A stretch of 46,939 bases of DNA from Methanoregula sp. (lineage in GTDB: Archaea; Halobacteriota; Methanomicrobia; Methanomicrobiales; Methanospirillaceae): assembly GCA_003141335.1 (NCBI GenBank), contig PLLR01000026.1, forward strand, positions 21,695-68,633, in the 5' to 3' direction. A program made the position numbers and the translations under genes. Shown here piece after piece: positions 25,794 to 33,056 of this stretch. Every line of letters starts with the position of its first letter. The stretch's first letter is position 1. The notes beneath the pieces are model-generated. The model saw only the letters and a list, made by a program, of their open reading frames with translations, was not told the DNA's origin and made no database searches.

Positions 25794-26020
25794 ACCTGCA
25801 CCCTCCGGCAGACCATCAGGGTAAATATCGTAGAGAGCGGTGCAATGAGCGCAATGGCTATGGCAACGTCAAGAAAACCCCGTTCAACTATGAAGGGGAA
25901 AACTCCTGCGATAAGAACCGAAAGCGAAATAAGTTTGTCGAAAGGGTCACGGTTGAAAATTGCCGCAGTCATGCCTGTCAGGATGAGTATAACTGACGCA
26001 ATCATCACGATATCATTCAT
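25790..26020 (-). CDS. ehaD: Small membrane subunit (EhaD-like)
   Basis: A 76-aa protein, start ATG 26020 inside the ehaC stop. It contains NRDPFDKLISLSVLIAGVFPFIVERGF, a pattern of the MnhF/MnhC-like small antiporter subunits and EhaD. Three membrane helices. Confidence 0.75.
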   Translation of the reverse strand: MNDIVMIASVILILTGMTAAIFNRDPFDKLISLSVLIAGVFPFIVERGFLDVAIAIALIAPLSTIFTLMVCRRVQV

Positions 26021-26259
26021 GGTCTTTTGAGGCCCCCTGCCCATGTGCTTGCAATTGCATTTGATTCCAGCGTAGATCCGACAAAATACGCAGCTGCTGC
26101 TGCGATGGTGAGTGGGTGTGGTAACAGGAGTGCAATAATCCCGGTAACAGCAAACGAGACCACATTCAGAAAGGGGAGTTTGCGCATGCTATTCCGCTCG
26201 GTAATAACCCGCAGTGCTGCATACACCGCAATTACTGCACATATATAGAGTGCGATCAT
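26017..26259 (-). CDS. ehaC: Small membrane subunit (EhaC-like)
   Basis: An 80-aa protein starting with MIALYICAVIAVYAALRVITERN, then KLPFLNVVSFAVTGIIALLL and a final ALESNAI-like stretch (STLESNAIAST). ATG 26259 overlaps the ehaB stop (ATGA); the longer open frame is read-through over ehaB. Confidence 0.75.
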   Translation of the reverse strand: MIALYICAVIAVYAALRVITERNSMRKLPFLNVVSFAVTGIIALLLPHPLTIAAAAAYFVGSTLESNAIASTWAGGLKRP

Positions 26260-26765
26260 GTGCACCCCCGCAACAACCGGCACCTGATCTTCCAGAGCCA
26301 CGCAATAAGCCTGCTCGCATGGACAGAAGATAATCCCTGGATAGTAAGGATGGCAATCACCATACCGGCGATGAAATCGGAAGCTGCAAACCACCCTGAC
26401 TGGACAGCCCCGTATACGATGAAGGTGGCAGTGATACAGCCTGTTGTTCCGGCATAGCCGGGATCGTAACAGATCCGGTTACCGATATAGACGAGCAGTG
26501 CGGCAAAAAGGCCACCGGGCAGACCTGCGCAGTATACACCGCAGCCTGCAAGAAGGGTTCCCGCCGATGCATCGGGGGAGGAGACGATATTACCCATCAT
26601 GTACCCCCCGTTCAGCTTTCCACCGCCTTTTTCAACTTCCTGTGCGATTGCGGTTGCCCCGGAAACACCCCCACGCTCCGGTAGTTTGAAGATCAGGTCA
26701 ATGATCATGAAGTTGAACCAGCAGATGAGAGCGGCAATAAGAATCCGGATGGGTTCATCAAGCAT
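26256..26765 (-). CDS. ehaB: First membrane subunit of the unit (EhaB-like)
   Basis: A 169-aa protein with four to five helices and a polar segment (QEVEKGGGKLNGGYMMGNI) before a Gly-rich core AGTLLAGCGVYCAGLPGGL. ATG 26765 is preferred over the GTG nine bases earlier, since GGTG then sits at proper spacing. No EhaA-like gene is seen upstream, which makes this the first gene of the operon. Identity as EhaB is by order and size. Confidence 0.7.
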   Translation of the reverse strand: MLDEPIRILIAALICWFNFMIIDLIFKLPERGGVSGATAIAQEVEKGGGKLNGGYMMGNIVSSPDASAGTLLAGCGVYCAGLPGGLFAALLVYIGNRICYDPGYAGTTGCITATFIVYGAVQSGWFAASDFIAGMVIAILTIQGLSSVHASRLIAWLWKIRCRLLRGCT

Positions 26766-26845
26766 GGGATGCACCGTAAAACTCTGGTTAACACTGTAGA
26801 TCAGAAGGAAAACGGATAAAGGTTCTGATATTGACGAATTCCTTT

Positions 26846-26860
26846 TCCTTTTATAGGATA
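26846..26860 (-). promoter_or_regulatory. Promoter of the eha-fwd unit
   Basis: On the minus strand CCTATAAAAGGAAAAGG (TATA box at about 26849-26857) lies about 85 nt before ehaB, giving a leader of roughly 55-60 nt. It is the only good TATA box in the gap between arsR and ehaB. Confidence 0.6.
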
Positions 26861-26928
26861 TTGAACATGGGAAAAACAGGATTCATTTGGTATATTACGC
26901 GGTCTTCATAGTGAATCAGGTTCATTAT

Positions 26929-26954
26929 CACCACACTCCTTCACCACACTCCTG
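26929..26954. repeat. Two tandem 13-bp repeats at the 3' end of arsR
   Basis: CACCACACTCCTT (26929-26941) is followed at once by CACCACACTCCTG (26942-26954), six bases beyond the arsR stop on its downstream side. Unknown role. Confidence 0.6.
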
Positions 26955-26959
26955 CTCTT

Positions 26960-27358
26960 TTATTTTCCTATGCGTTCCGTACATTTCAGCGCCTTGCGCC
27001 CTCGATCGGTGATGCTGTAGATGATCCAGTTACCCTGCTGTTCGCCGGAAATAAAATCCTGCTCTTTGAGAATGTTGAGATGGTACGAAAGTTTCGAATC
27101 TGCAATATGAACCACACCCTTGATGACACAGACGCAGAGTGGTTGGGAGAGAAGTGAGTACATGACAGTGAGCCGGATGGGGTCAGCCAGTGCCTGGTGG
27201 AGCCGGCTGCCCGCATGAAGTGCAGATGCATCCGGTATCCGTGCGAGGAGCCCTTCCATCCCGCCCTGTTTTTCGAGTTCCTTTTGTATGGTATCCGGGA
27301 GATCTTTGGAAAAATCGCAGCATTTTACCTTTGGAGAAGGTGTCAGTTTCTGTACCAT
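26960..27358 (-). CDS. arsR: ArsR-family arsenic/metal-responsive repressor
   Basis: The 132-aa protein has a winged helix at about residues 50-125 and the Cys pair C75-V-C77 (QPLCVCVIK) at the place of the ELCVCDL As(III) site of ArsR. Two more Cys (C13-C14) lie near the N-terminus and C126 near the end. SKLSYHLNILKEQ is the recognition helix. As(III) or Sb(III) binding is expected to release DNA. It is divergent to the island it likely controls; the gap holds two copies of TTCA-N8-TGAA, one between its own TATA box and start. Confidence 0.92.
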   Translation of the reverse strand: MVQKLTPSPKVKCCDFSKDLPDTIQKELEKQGGMEGLLARIPDASALHAGSRLHQALADPIRLTVMYSLLSQPLCVCVIKGVVHIADSKLSYHLNILKEQDFISGEQQGNWIIYSITDRGRKALKCTERIGK

Positions 27359-27364
27359 AGAAGA

Positions 27365-27380
27365 TTCAAATTAATATGAA
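27365..27380. promoter_or_regulatory. ArsR operator candidate A
   Basis: TTCA-AATTAATA-TGAA, a palindrome with 8-nt spacer, lies just downstream of a minus-strand TATA-like ATTATATAT (about 27388-27396) for arsR, where a bound repressor would block the arsR start (autoregulation). Confidence 0.65.
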
Positions 27381-27416
27381 ATGGTAAGATATATAATCTT
27401 GCCCTGCTCACATTAA

Positions 27417-27432
27417 TTCAATAAAATTTGAA
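27417..27432. promoter_or_regulatory. ArsR operator candidate B
   Basis: TTCA-ATAAAATT-TGAA has the same arms and spacing as copy A. It overlaps the AATAAAATT box that would drive the FTR-like gene, starting 34 nt downstream. Confidence 0.7.
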
Positions 27433-27466
27433 ACACTAACTGTGAAGTAAAGGAATTTTTGATACT

Positions 27467-27835
27467 ATGGATAACGATCGAAAAGAAAAATCCTCATCGG
27501 ATACCAATGCCGCGGATCCTGTATCCCAGCCTTCAGCCGATAATCTGATAGAAAAGATCACATCATGGGCTCACCGGTATGCAGAAAAAAACGGCTGGGT
27601 GCTGAATCCCGATGAGCAGGAACGCACGACCGTACTTCACGGGCTTGCATCAAACCGTGCACAGTTCGGCAAGCAGTACTGTCCCTGCCGGCTGCGGAGC
27701 GGGGATTTGGAGAAAGACAAAAAGATCATCTGTCCGTGCATCTATCACCGTGATGAGATTGCAAAGGACGGGCACTGCCACTGCCGGCTGTTCTTCAAAG
27801 ACGATGTAACCCCATCTCATGAGGTGTCTAAATGA
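27467..27835 (+). CDS. Ferredoxin:thioredoxin reductase catalytic-subunit-like protein
   Basis: A 122-aa protein with the full Cys set of the FTR catalytic subunit: CPC, 14 residues, CPC, 12 residues, CHC (plant forms have 16 and 8). Four of these Cys hold a 4Fe-4S cluster and two form the redox disulfide. The ~40-residue N-terminal part is polar and Ser-rich. FTR passes electrons from ferredoxin to thioredoxin; here the likely receiver is the CPNC thioredoxin-like protein at 29855. It is the first gene of the island, behind operator B. Confidence 0.88.
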   Translation: MDNDRKEKSSSDTNAADPVSQPSADNLIEKITSWAHRYAEKNGWVLNPDEQERTTVLHGLASNRAQFGKQYCPCRLRSGDLEKDKKIICPCIYHRDEIAKDGHCHCRLFFKDDVTPSHEVSK

Positions 27836-27874
27836 TACAATGGACGTGGTCGAATCGCCCGGTGAGGTGTACTG

Positions 27875-28837
27875 ATGTTGCCTGATTATTTACAGCAATT
27901 CGCCGACTGGCTTACCTACGCGGTCTTGGGGCTCTCCCGGAACAGCCCGCTCGCATCGTCCGTGAACTTCTTTGTCTATGACTCGCTCAAGGTCACGCTC
28001 ATGCTCGCGATCATTGTCTTTGGAGTTGCGATTGTCCGCACGTACATCACCCCGCAGAAGGTGAAAAAGTGGGTGGCGGGTCGCACCGAAGGAGTTGGCA
28101 ACGTGCTTGCCGCCATTCTCGGTATTCCCACGCCGTTCTGTTCTTGTTCGGCGGTTCCGCTCTTCATCGGGTTTGTCGAGTCTGGTGTGCCGCTCGGGAT
28201 CACGTTCTCGTTCCTGATCGCATCTCCTCTCATCAACGAGATCGCCGCTGCAATGCTGCTCGCCATGTTCGGCTGGGAGATCGCGGCGCTCTATATCATA
28301 TCGGGTCTGATTATCGCGATTCTCGCGGGGATCATCATCGGCCGTCTCCACCTTGAGGGCGAGGTTGAGGAGTTTGTGTACAAGTGCAAGCTGCATGATC
28401 TTGCAGAAAAGGAGATGACCTGGAACGACCGGCTCATGTTTGCCAAGAACGAATCGAAAGACATTACACTCCGGGTCTTACCGTATATCCTGCTCGGTAT
28501 CGCCATCGGAGCGGTCATCCACGGATATGCCCCTGCGGACTTCCTTGCAAACATTGCCGGGCCGGACAATCCATTCGCCGTTCCGATTGCGGTGTTGATC
28601 GGCATCCCGCTCTATGCCAATGCAGCAGGAATGATCCCGATCATGGAAGTACTGACCGCAAAAGGGATGGCAATGGGCACGGCACTTGCGTTTATGATGG
28701 CGGTGATCGGGCTCTCTCTGCCTGAGATGATCATCCTGAGAAAGGTTCTCAAGATCAAACTGCTGGCGATCTTTGCAGGAATCCTGTTCGTCGCGTTCAC
28801 GCTGACCGGCTATCTGTTCAACGCAGTGCTCGGGTGA
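27875..28837 (+). CDS. ArsP/DUF318-type permease
   Basis: A 320-aa protein with about eight helices and the family signature TPFCSCSAVPLFIGF (adjacent Cys for metalloid passage), then SPLINEIAAAMLLAMFGWE. The long loop 165-200 is charged. The ArsP group exports trivalent organoarsenicals such as methylarsenite, which fits the ArsM methylase in the same island. Other members of COG0701 have unknown cargo. Confidence 0.85.
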   Translation: MLPDYLQQFADWLTYAVLGLSRNSPLASSVNFFVYDSLKVTLMLAIIVFGVAIVRTYITPQKVKKWVAGRTEGVGNVLAAILGIPTPFCSCSAVPLFIGFVESGVPLGITFSFLIASPLINEIAAAMLLAMFGWEIAALYIISGLIIAILAGIIIGRLHLEGEVEEFVYKCKLHDLAEKEMTWNDRLMFAKNESKDITLRVLPYILLGIAIGAVIHGYAPADFLANIAGPDNPFAVPIAVLIGIPLYANAAGMIPIMEVLTAKGMAMGTALAFMMAVIGLSLPEMIILRKVLKIKLLAIFAGILFVAFTLTGYLFNAVLG

Positions 28838-28875
28838 CGGGGAAAAGGAGCAACAAGAAAAATACAGTGATCCTG

Positions 28876-29127
28876 ATGGCAGACAAACCGTGCTGTCCCG
28901 CTGATGCGCTCCGGAGGATCCGCTAGATCAATGTGAACGGGATTCCCACAGGTATCATCATGCTGGATGAAAGCATTTGCGAGGTGAGGGAAGTTGGGCT
29001 AACCGGTGAACGTGAGATCCGGGAAGCGCTCATGAAGCGGGTGAAGATCTACAACTATATTCCGCCCGGTGTGGCTGATGCGTATGCGGAAGCGATCATG
29101 AAGGAGTATCATGCCGCAAAAAAGTGA
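28876..29127 (+). pseudogene. Small island gene interrupted by in-frame TAG
   Basis: From ATG 28876 the frame reads MADKPCCPADALRRIR, meets TAG at 28924-28926, and goes on without further stop for 66 codons (INVNGIPTGIIMLDESICEV... EYHAAKK). The two parts are in the same frame and only a single base change would join them. The second part could be made alone from GTG 28933, with GGAGGATC 14 nt before it. The Cys pair and the later Cys suit a metal-linked island protein, but I do not recognise the family. Alternatives are a young nonsense mutation, read-through, or a sequencing error. Confidence 0.6.
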
Positions 29128-29251
29128 GGACGACCGAGTGGGTGAAAGTTTGGTGATACCTCCAACCCGGCTGGGTGATATCTGCAATCCCTGCTACAGG
29201 AAGTTTCCGGGATTCATGAGCGGAGAGATGGAGATGAAATTACATGACTGA
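29111..29251 (+). CDS. 46-aa Cys-pair small protein
   Basis: ATG 29111 opens a 46-codon frame overlapping the previous gene by 17 nt and the DUF2703 gene by 8 nt, so the genes are nested as in an operon. The product has ICNPCYRKFPG near residue 24, a CxxC pair. Family unknown. Length and overlap support a real gene, but without comparison this is moderate. Confidence 0.45.
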   Translation: MPQKSEDDRVGESLVIPPTRLGDICNPCYRKFPGFMSGEMEMKLHD

Positions 29252-29687
29252 AGGAGCAAATAACCCTGAAACCGGAATCGTACAGCCTGGGGGTACACCA
29301 ATAAAACGGCTGGTCATTGAATGGCGTCACCTTGTTGTAGACGGTGCAACCTGCGAGCGGTGCGGGGCAACGGGCAGCGAGGTCAGGACAGCAGTCGATA
29401 CTCTCACAAAAGAACTGGGTGCACTTGGCATCAAAGTCGTAATCAAAGAGACTCCGCTTGGCACGGATCAGCTGAAGGAATCTAATAAAATCCTGCTGAA
29501 CGGTAAACCGCTTGAGGATCTCATCGCCGGGGGCGTAACTGAGACTCCCTGCAATTCCTGTTCGACGTTGATCGGGACTTCGGCATGCTGCCGGGCGGTC
29601 GAAGTTGACAAACAGCAGTATGAGGAGATCCCCGCCTGGCTGATCACGCGGGCGGCGTACCGTGCTGTTGGACTTCGGGAAGGATGA
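29244..29687 (+). CDS. DUF2703 protein
   Basis: The 147-aa protein has the DUF2703 layout: WRHLVVDGATCERCGATG, IKVVIKETPLG, then PCNSCSTLIGTSACCRAVE. The paired Cys groups and its thioredoxin-like size suggest a thiol or metalloid-binding job. Family members often sit with ars genes. A T10 run at 29707-29716 after it may end the transcript. Confidence 0.85.
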   Translation: MTEGANNPETGIVQPGGTPIKRLVIEWRHLVVDGATCERCGATGSEVRTAVDTLTKELGALGIKVVIKETPLGTDQLKESNKILLNGKPLEDLIAGGVTETPCNSCSTLIGTSACCRAVEVDKQQYEEIPAWLITRAAYRAVGLREG

Positions 29688-29703
29688 TGGTGAAGGCAGG
29701 GTG

Positions 29704-29718
29704 TGCTTTTTTTTTAGT
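29704..29718 (+). terminator. T-run terminator
   Basis: A long T tract (CTTTTTTTTTTAG) lies 20 nt after the DUF2703 stop and before the next promoter with its operators, dividing the island into two transcripts. Confidence 0.5.
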
Positions 29719-29742
29719 GTTCCCCAATCACCAAAGCGATGC

Positions 29743-29762
29743 GTTTCAAAATAGTATGAAAC
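29743..29762. promoter_or_regulatory. ArsR operator candidate C
   Basis: GTTTCA-AAATAGTA-TGAAAC is the best palindrome of the set, with 6-base arms and the same 8-base spacer, in front of the thioredoxin-like gene. Confidence 0.75.
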
Positions 29763-29790
29763 AGTTACCTTTATCATGTATTCTTCCTTA

Positions 29791-29808
29791 GTTTCAATAA
29801 AATTCAAA
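29791..29808. promoter_or_regulatory. Promoter/operator half-site D
   Basis: GTTTCAATAAAATT repeats exactly the 12-mer TTCAATAAAATT of operator B, but the right arm is CAAA, not TGAA. AATAAAATT probably also serves as TATA box for the gene at 29855. Confidence 0.55.
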
Positions 29809-29854
29809 ATACTTTCAGATTCACAGAACATACCATTCACAATTTCAGGATGCG

Positions 29855-30106
29855 ATGAAGATCATGGTAACCATTGAAGTACTCGGAACCGGCTGTCCAA
29901 ACTGCAAGCGACAGATGAGCAATGTTGAAATGGCGGTCAAACAGCTCGGCATTACTGCAGAGATCAAAAAGATCGAGGAGATCTCCCAGATCATGGAACG
30001 CGGGGTGATGATGATGCCGGCGATTATTGTAGATGGAGATTTGAAGGTCTCCGGAAGGATCGCTGATGTGCCGGAGATTAAGAAGATCCTGACCGGGGGT
30101 GCGTAA
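29855..30106 (+). CDS. Thioredoxin-like small CPNC protein
   Basis: An 83-aa glutaredoxin/thioredoxin-fold protein of the methanogen small redox disulfide group: GTGCPNCKR at residues ~12-20, a cis-Pro in MMMPAIIVDG, and a short C-terminal helix. It probably accepts electrons from the FTR-like enzyme and reduces arsenate or protein disulfides. That link is inferred from co-regulation by operators B and C. It is the first gene of the second island transcript. Confidence 0.85.
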   Translation: MKIMVTIEVLGTGCPNCKRQMSNVEMAVKQLGITAEIKKIEEISQIMERGVMMMPAIIVDGDLKVSGRIADVPEIKKILTGGA

Positions 30107-30107
30107 G

Positions 30108-30569
30108 ATGGCAGAAACACCTACCTGCTCCTGCGGAGCGAACGAACCGAAACGGATCATCTTTCCCTGTGCCGGTCAGGCAAATGTTGGCCAGCTCACC
30201 AACCTTGCAGCTCTCCAACTGACTGAGGAAGGATATGGCAACATCGCCTGCGTCGCACTGCTTGCCATCGGTACTGAGACCCTGATTGCGAATGCAAAAA
30301 ACGTCGATGAAGTTGTCATCCTTGACGGATGCCCGATGCTCTGTGCAAAAAAGATTGCAGATGCCCAGGGAGTCACTGTTGCACAACACCTTGTCATGAC
30401 CGAACTCGGCATCACCAAAGGACCATCGAAGAACTATACTGATGACGATATCGAGAAAATCGTCTCTGCCTGCTGGGGCGGAGAAGGCAAGAAGAAGAAG
30501 GTTGTTGCAAAACCCTCAAAGAAAACCGTGGGGCCGGACAGCGGGTGTGGATGCGGCGACAGCTGCTGA
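30108..30569 (+). CDS. DGC-domain putative zinc-binding protein (1)
   Basis: Start ATG 30108 lies one base after the preceding stop. The 153-aa protein has the DGC pattern: FPCAGQANVGQLTN, VVILDGCPMLCAKKI (hence D-G-C), and a Lys-rich tail ending GCGCGDSC. The N-terminal TCSCGA adds two more Cys. Such proteins occur in metal resistance loci; the actual ligand is not known. Confidence 0.82.
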   Translation: MAETPTCSCGANEPKRIIFPCAGQANVGQLTNLAALQLTEEGYGNIACVALLAIGTETLIANAKNVDEVVILDGCPMLCAKKIADAQGVTVAQHLVMTELGITKGPSKNYTDDDIEKIVSACWGGEGKKKKVVAKPSKKTVGPDSGCGCGDSC

Positions 30570-30587
30570 TCTTGGAGCACTGATACT

Positions 30588-31772
30588 ATGCCAGGCGAAT
30601 CTTGTGTAACAAAAGAGCCGAAAGGGCTGGGATTTTTCGAGAAGTACCTGACCGTGTGGGTATTCCTGTGCATCGGTCTTGGCATCCTGCTCGGGCGGTT
30701 TGCGCCGGAGGCTGCAAAGTACCTCGACAGCCTGTCGATCTACATCGGAGAAGCACCTGTTGTTTCGTTCCCCATAGCTGTCTGCCTTTTTTTCATGATG
30801 TACCCCATAATGGTGAAGATCGATTTTGCCGAGGTTCTCAAGGCAGGTAAAAACATTAAACCCGTGAGCCTTACCCTCTTTGTCAACTGGGCTATCAAGC
30901 CATTCACTATGTATGCGATCGCCCTTTTTTTCCTCGGGACGCTGTTTCTCACATTTATCGGCCCGGATGCAATCGACCTTGTGAAGATGCCGTTCGGGCT
31001 TGACCTGCCGTTGGGTGCCACGTACGGGGTCGGAACTGTTGTCCTTGAAGGTGGCGTAAAAATGCTCGCGGTCCCCCTCTGGCGGAGCTATCTTGCGGGA
31101 TGTATCCTGCTCGGGATTGCGCCCTGCACCGCCATGGTGCTTGTCTGGGGGTACCTGGCAAAGGGAAACGACGGCCATACTCTTGTCATGGTGGCAATCA
31201 ACTCGCTTTCCATGCTCTTCCTCTACGGTTTGCTGGGCGGTTTCCTGCTCGGCGTGGGCCAGCTCCCTGTCCCATGGGAGGCACTCGCGCTCTCTATCGG
31301 GATTTACGTCGCACTCCCGCTGATAGCGGGATACATCTCGAGAAAACTGATCATCAGGGCGAAAGGTGAGGAATGGTTCAACGAAAAGTTCGTCCACTAC
31401 CTCACGCCAATCACTATTACGGCACTCCTGATAACGCTCCTCCTCCTCTTCAGCTTCAAGGGAGAGGTGATCCTCACGCAACCGCTCACCATCCTCTGGA
31501 TCGCGATCCCGCTTTTTATCCAGACAATCCTCATCTTCACCATCGGATACGTCCTTTCGAAGGGAATTCCCCTCAGCTACGAGGATGCGGCACCATCGGC
31601 GATGATCGGGGCATCGAACCATTTTGAGGTGGCGATCGCGACCGCGACGATCCTCTTCGGGCTCTCTTCAGGTGCTGCCCTTGCAACAGTGGTAGGTGTA
31701 CTGATTGAAGTACCGACAATGCTCCTGCTGGTCAAGATATGTCTGAGAACAAGGGGCTGGTTCGCAACATGA
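30588..31772 (+). CDS. acr3: ACR3-family arsenite efflux transporter
   Basis: A 394-aa permease of ten helices. The key ACR3 motif [12 protein letters not shown] with the essential Cys is near residue 180, and [18 protein letters not shown] and [12 protein letters not shown] near the end are family hallmarks. It expels As(III) using the proton gradient. It follows the DGC gene by 18 nt. Confidence 0.95.
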   Translation: MPGESCVTKEPKGLGFFEKYLTVWVFLCIGLGILLGRFAPEAAKYLDSLSIYIGEAPVVSFPIAVCLFFMMYPIMVKIDFAEVLKAGKNIKPVSLTLFVNWAIKPFTMYAIALFFLGTLFLTFIGPDAIDLVKMPFGLDLPLGATYGVGTVVLEGGVKMLAVPLWRSYLAGCILLGIAPCTAMVLVWGYLAKGNDGHTLVMVAINSLSMLFLYGLLGGFLLGVGQLPVPWEALALSIGIYVALPLIAGYISRKLIIRAKGEEWFNEKFVHYLTPITITALLITLLLLFSFKGEVILTQPLTILWIAIPLFIQTILIFTIGYVLSKGIPLSYEDAAPSAMIGASNHFEVAIATATILFGLSSGAALATVVGVLIEVPTMLLLVKICLRTRGWFAT

Positions 31773-31948
31773 AGAAAGAGTTGGTGGGGGCATGACAACG
31801 CTTCGGAAAGGATGTGTTACGTAAGATGCGCGGAAACGAGTGGTGCGATAGTCGGGGTGATAGGGTGCCTCCGGGTGAAAGAGCGCTGATACATCAATGC
31901 AGGTGAATGCAGATACTGCACAGCACTGTGATTAGGGGGAAGTGAGCT
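31773..31948 (+). other. Short intergenic stretch
   Basis: The 176 nt between acr3 and DUF166 hold only frames of ten codons or less. No TATA box or operator-like palindrome is visible, so DUF166 may be co-transcribed. Confidence 0.35.
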
Positions 31949-32656
31949 ATGGCAGAAACGTTGAAAATCGGGATTGTGAGTGACGGGCCGTTCGGGGAAC
32001 GGGCATTTGAAAACATCAAGCGGCAGTTTCCGTGCGAGTGGATTTTAGTCCCGTATTCCGCCTCACCCATCATGGACGATGTCGAGCTCGATCTGCCTGC
32101 ATGTGATCTGTTTATCTCATATGCGAGGCATCCGGATGTGATTCTCACTCTTGTCGAGCACAAAATACCCGTCGTGCTTGGCGTCACCCCAGGGCCGGGC
32201 CTCGTCCGTCAGGCAAAAGAGATCAATCCTGCGGTTGTTGCCCCCCCGACCATGTGTTCACTCGAACCGACGACCGGATGCAAGGAGATCGACCTGTACG
32301 CAGAACGGTTCGGGCTTCCCGGGTTTCAGACCATTATAGACAATGGACAGATCGCCCGGATGGAGATTATACGGGAAGCACCGTGCGGTTCGACGCGGGG
32401 AGCTGCTGCTGACTGCACAGGTATGCCGCTCTGCACCGGAACGCTGCAGCATTTCGGCCTGCGGATCTGCCATCACTGTGTTGCCCCCAGATTTGGCAAA
32501 ACCTGCGACAAAGAAGTGTCAGGGGCCCTGCATGTCCGGCAATTGCTCCATAGCATCCCGGAAGAAGCAGTGGCTGCCGCCCGACTGGAAACATTCCGGG
32601 ATGAGATAGATCGTATCCTCGAACAGCACCGGAAAAAACAGGCTGGTCTTGGGTAA
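31949..32656 (+). CDS. DUF166 family protein
   Basis: The 235-aa protein has the DUF166 layout: IGIVSDGPFGERAFENI at the start, CDLFISYARHPD, then PPTMCSLEPTTG and the Cys-rich CTGTLQHFGLRICHHCVAPRFGKTCD. The family is mostly limited to methanogens, sometimes named thymidylate synthase without proof. The Cys cluster suggests a metal site. GGGGGAAGTGAG precedes the ATG. Confidence 0.82.
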   Translation: MAETLKIGIVSDGPFGERAFENIKRQFPCEWILVPYSASPIMDDVELDLPACDLFISYARHPDVILTLVEHKIPVVLGVTPGPGLVRQAKEINPAVVAPPTMCSLEPTTGCKEIDLYAERFGLPGFQTIIDNGQIARMEIIREAPCGSTRGAAADCTGMPLCTGTLQHFGLRICHHCVAPRFGKTCDKEVSGALHVRQLLHSIPEEAVAAARLETFRDEIDRILEQHRKKQAGLG

Positions 32657-32661
32657 CTGTC

Positions 32662-32739
32662 ATGCTTAAACTGCCGCCACACCCGGACTACCCACACGAG
32701 GAAGGATTGCCTTCGGAAGAGCCAGGCCCTCCTCAGTAG
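32662..32739 (+). CDS. Possible 25-aa proline-rich peptide
   Basis: An ATG five bases after the DUF166 stop opens 25 codons (MLKLPPHPDYPHEEGLPSEE and five more). No clear ribosome site of its own; translation could be coupled. Kept only as a candidate. Confidence 0.2.
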   Translation: MLKLPPHPDYPHEEGLPSEEPGPPQ

Positions 32740-32816
32740 TGCTCATCATTAAATATCGGATAGCACCATGCAAGGTATCGAATTCTGAATAAAGAAATCA
32801 GTTGAGGTGAATGACC

Positions 32817-32975
32817 ATGCCAGAAGAAAAGAAGAAAAAAGGATTTTTATCGGCGATTAAGGAATCGATGAACAAGAGCGGTGGCTGCTGTGGCGCCGGG
32901 GAAACCTGTGGCGGGACAACTCCATCGGGATCGGAGAAATCCGGGGGAAAGAAAAAGACTCCTCCTGCACACTGA
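32817..32975 (+). CDS. 52-aa Cys- and Lys-rich small protein
   Basis: ATG 32817 sits six bases after GAGGTGA, a good ribosome site, and a second ATG at 32811 is too near it. The product has a Lys-rich start (EEKKKKGFLSAIKESMNKS), then SGGCCGAGETCGG and a Lys/Pro tail. The CC-x5-C group is like metal-binding tails in the island's other proteins (ArsM CGCCGPSSCC, DGC GCGCGDSC). It directly precedes the P1B ATPase, which has no metal-binding domain of its own, so a loose metallochaperone is an attractive guess. Confidence 0.6.
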   Translation: MPEEKKKKGFLSAIKESMNKSGGCCGAGETCGGTTPSGSEKSGGKKKTPPAH

Positions 32976-33056
32976 ACTGTTCAATGAGATTGCCTGGTTG
33001 TTACCCTTCGAGTACGGCAAGAAATACATGTTTAGTGAATTGAGGTAACAGAATCT

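Noticed and set aside
26929-26954. Start of a CRISPR-like or satellite array
   Set aside because: Only two 13-bp units are present with no spacer.
28924-28926. Pyrrolysine decoding of the TAG
   Set aside because: No pyl gene or methylamine methyltransferase is seen, and Methanomicrobiales generally lack pyrrolysine; kept only as a remote option in the finding.
30516-31622. 368-codon minus-strand frame opposite acr3
   Set aside because: Highly charged low-order product mirrored from the hydrophobic codons of acr3; no motif.
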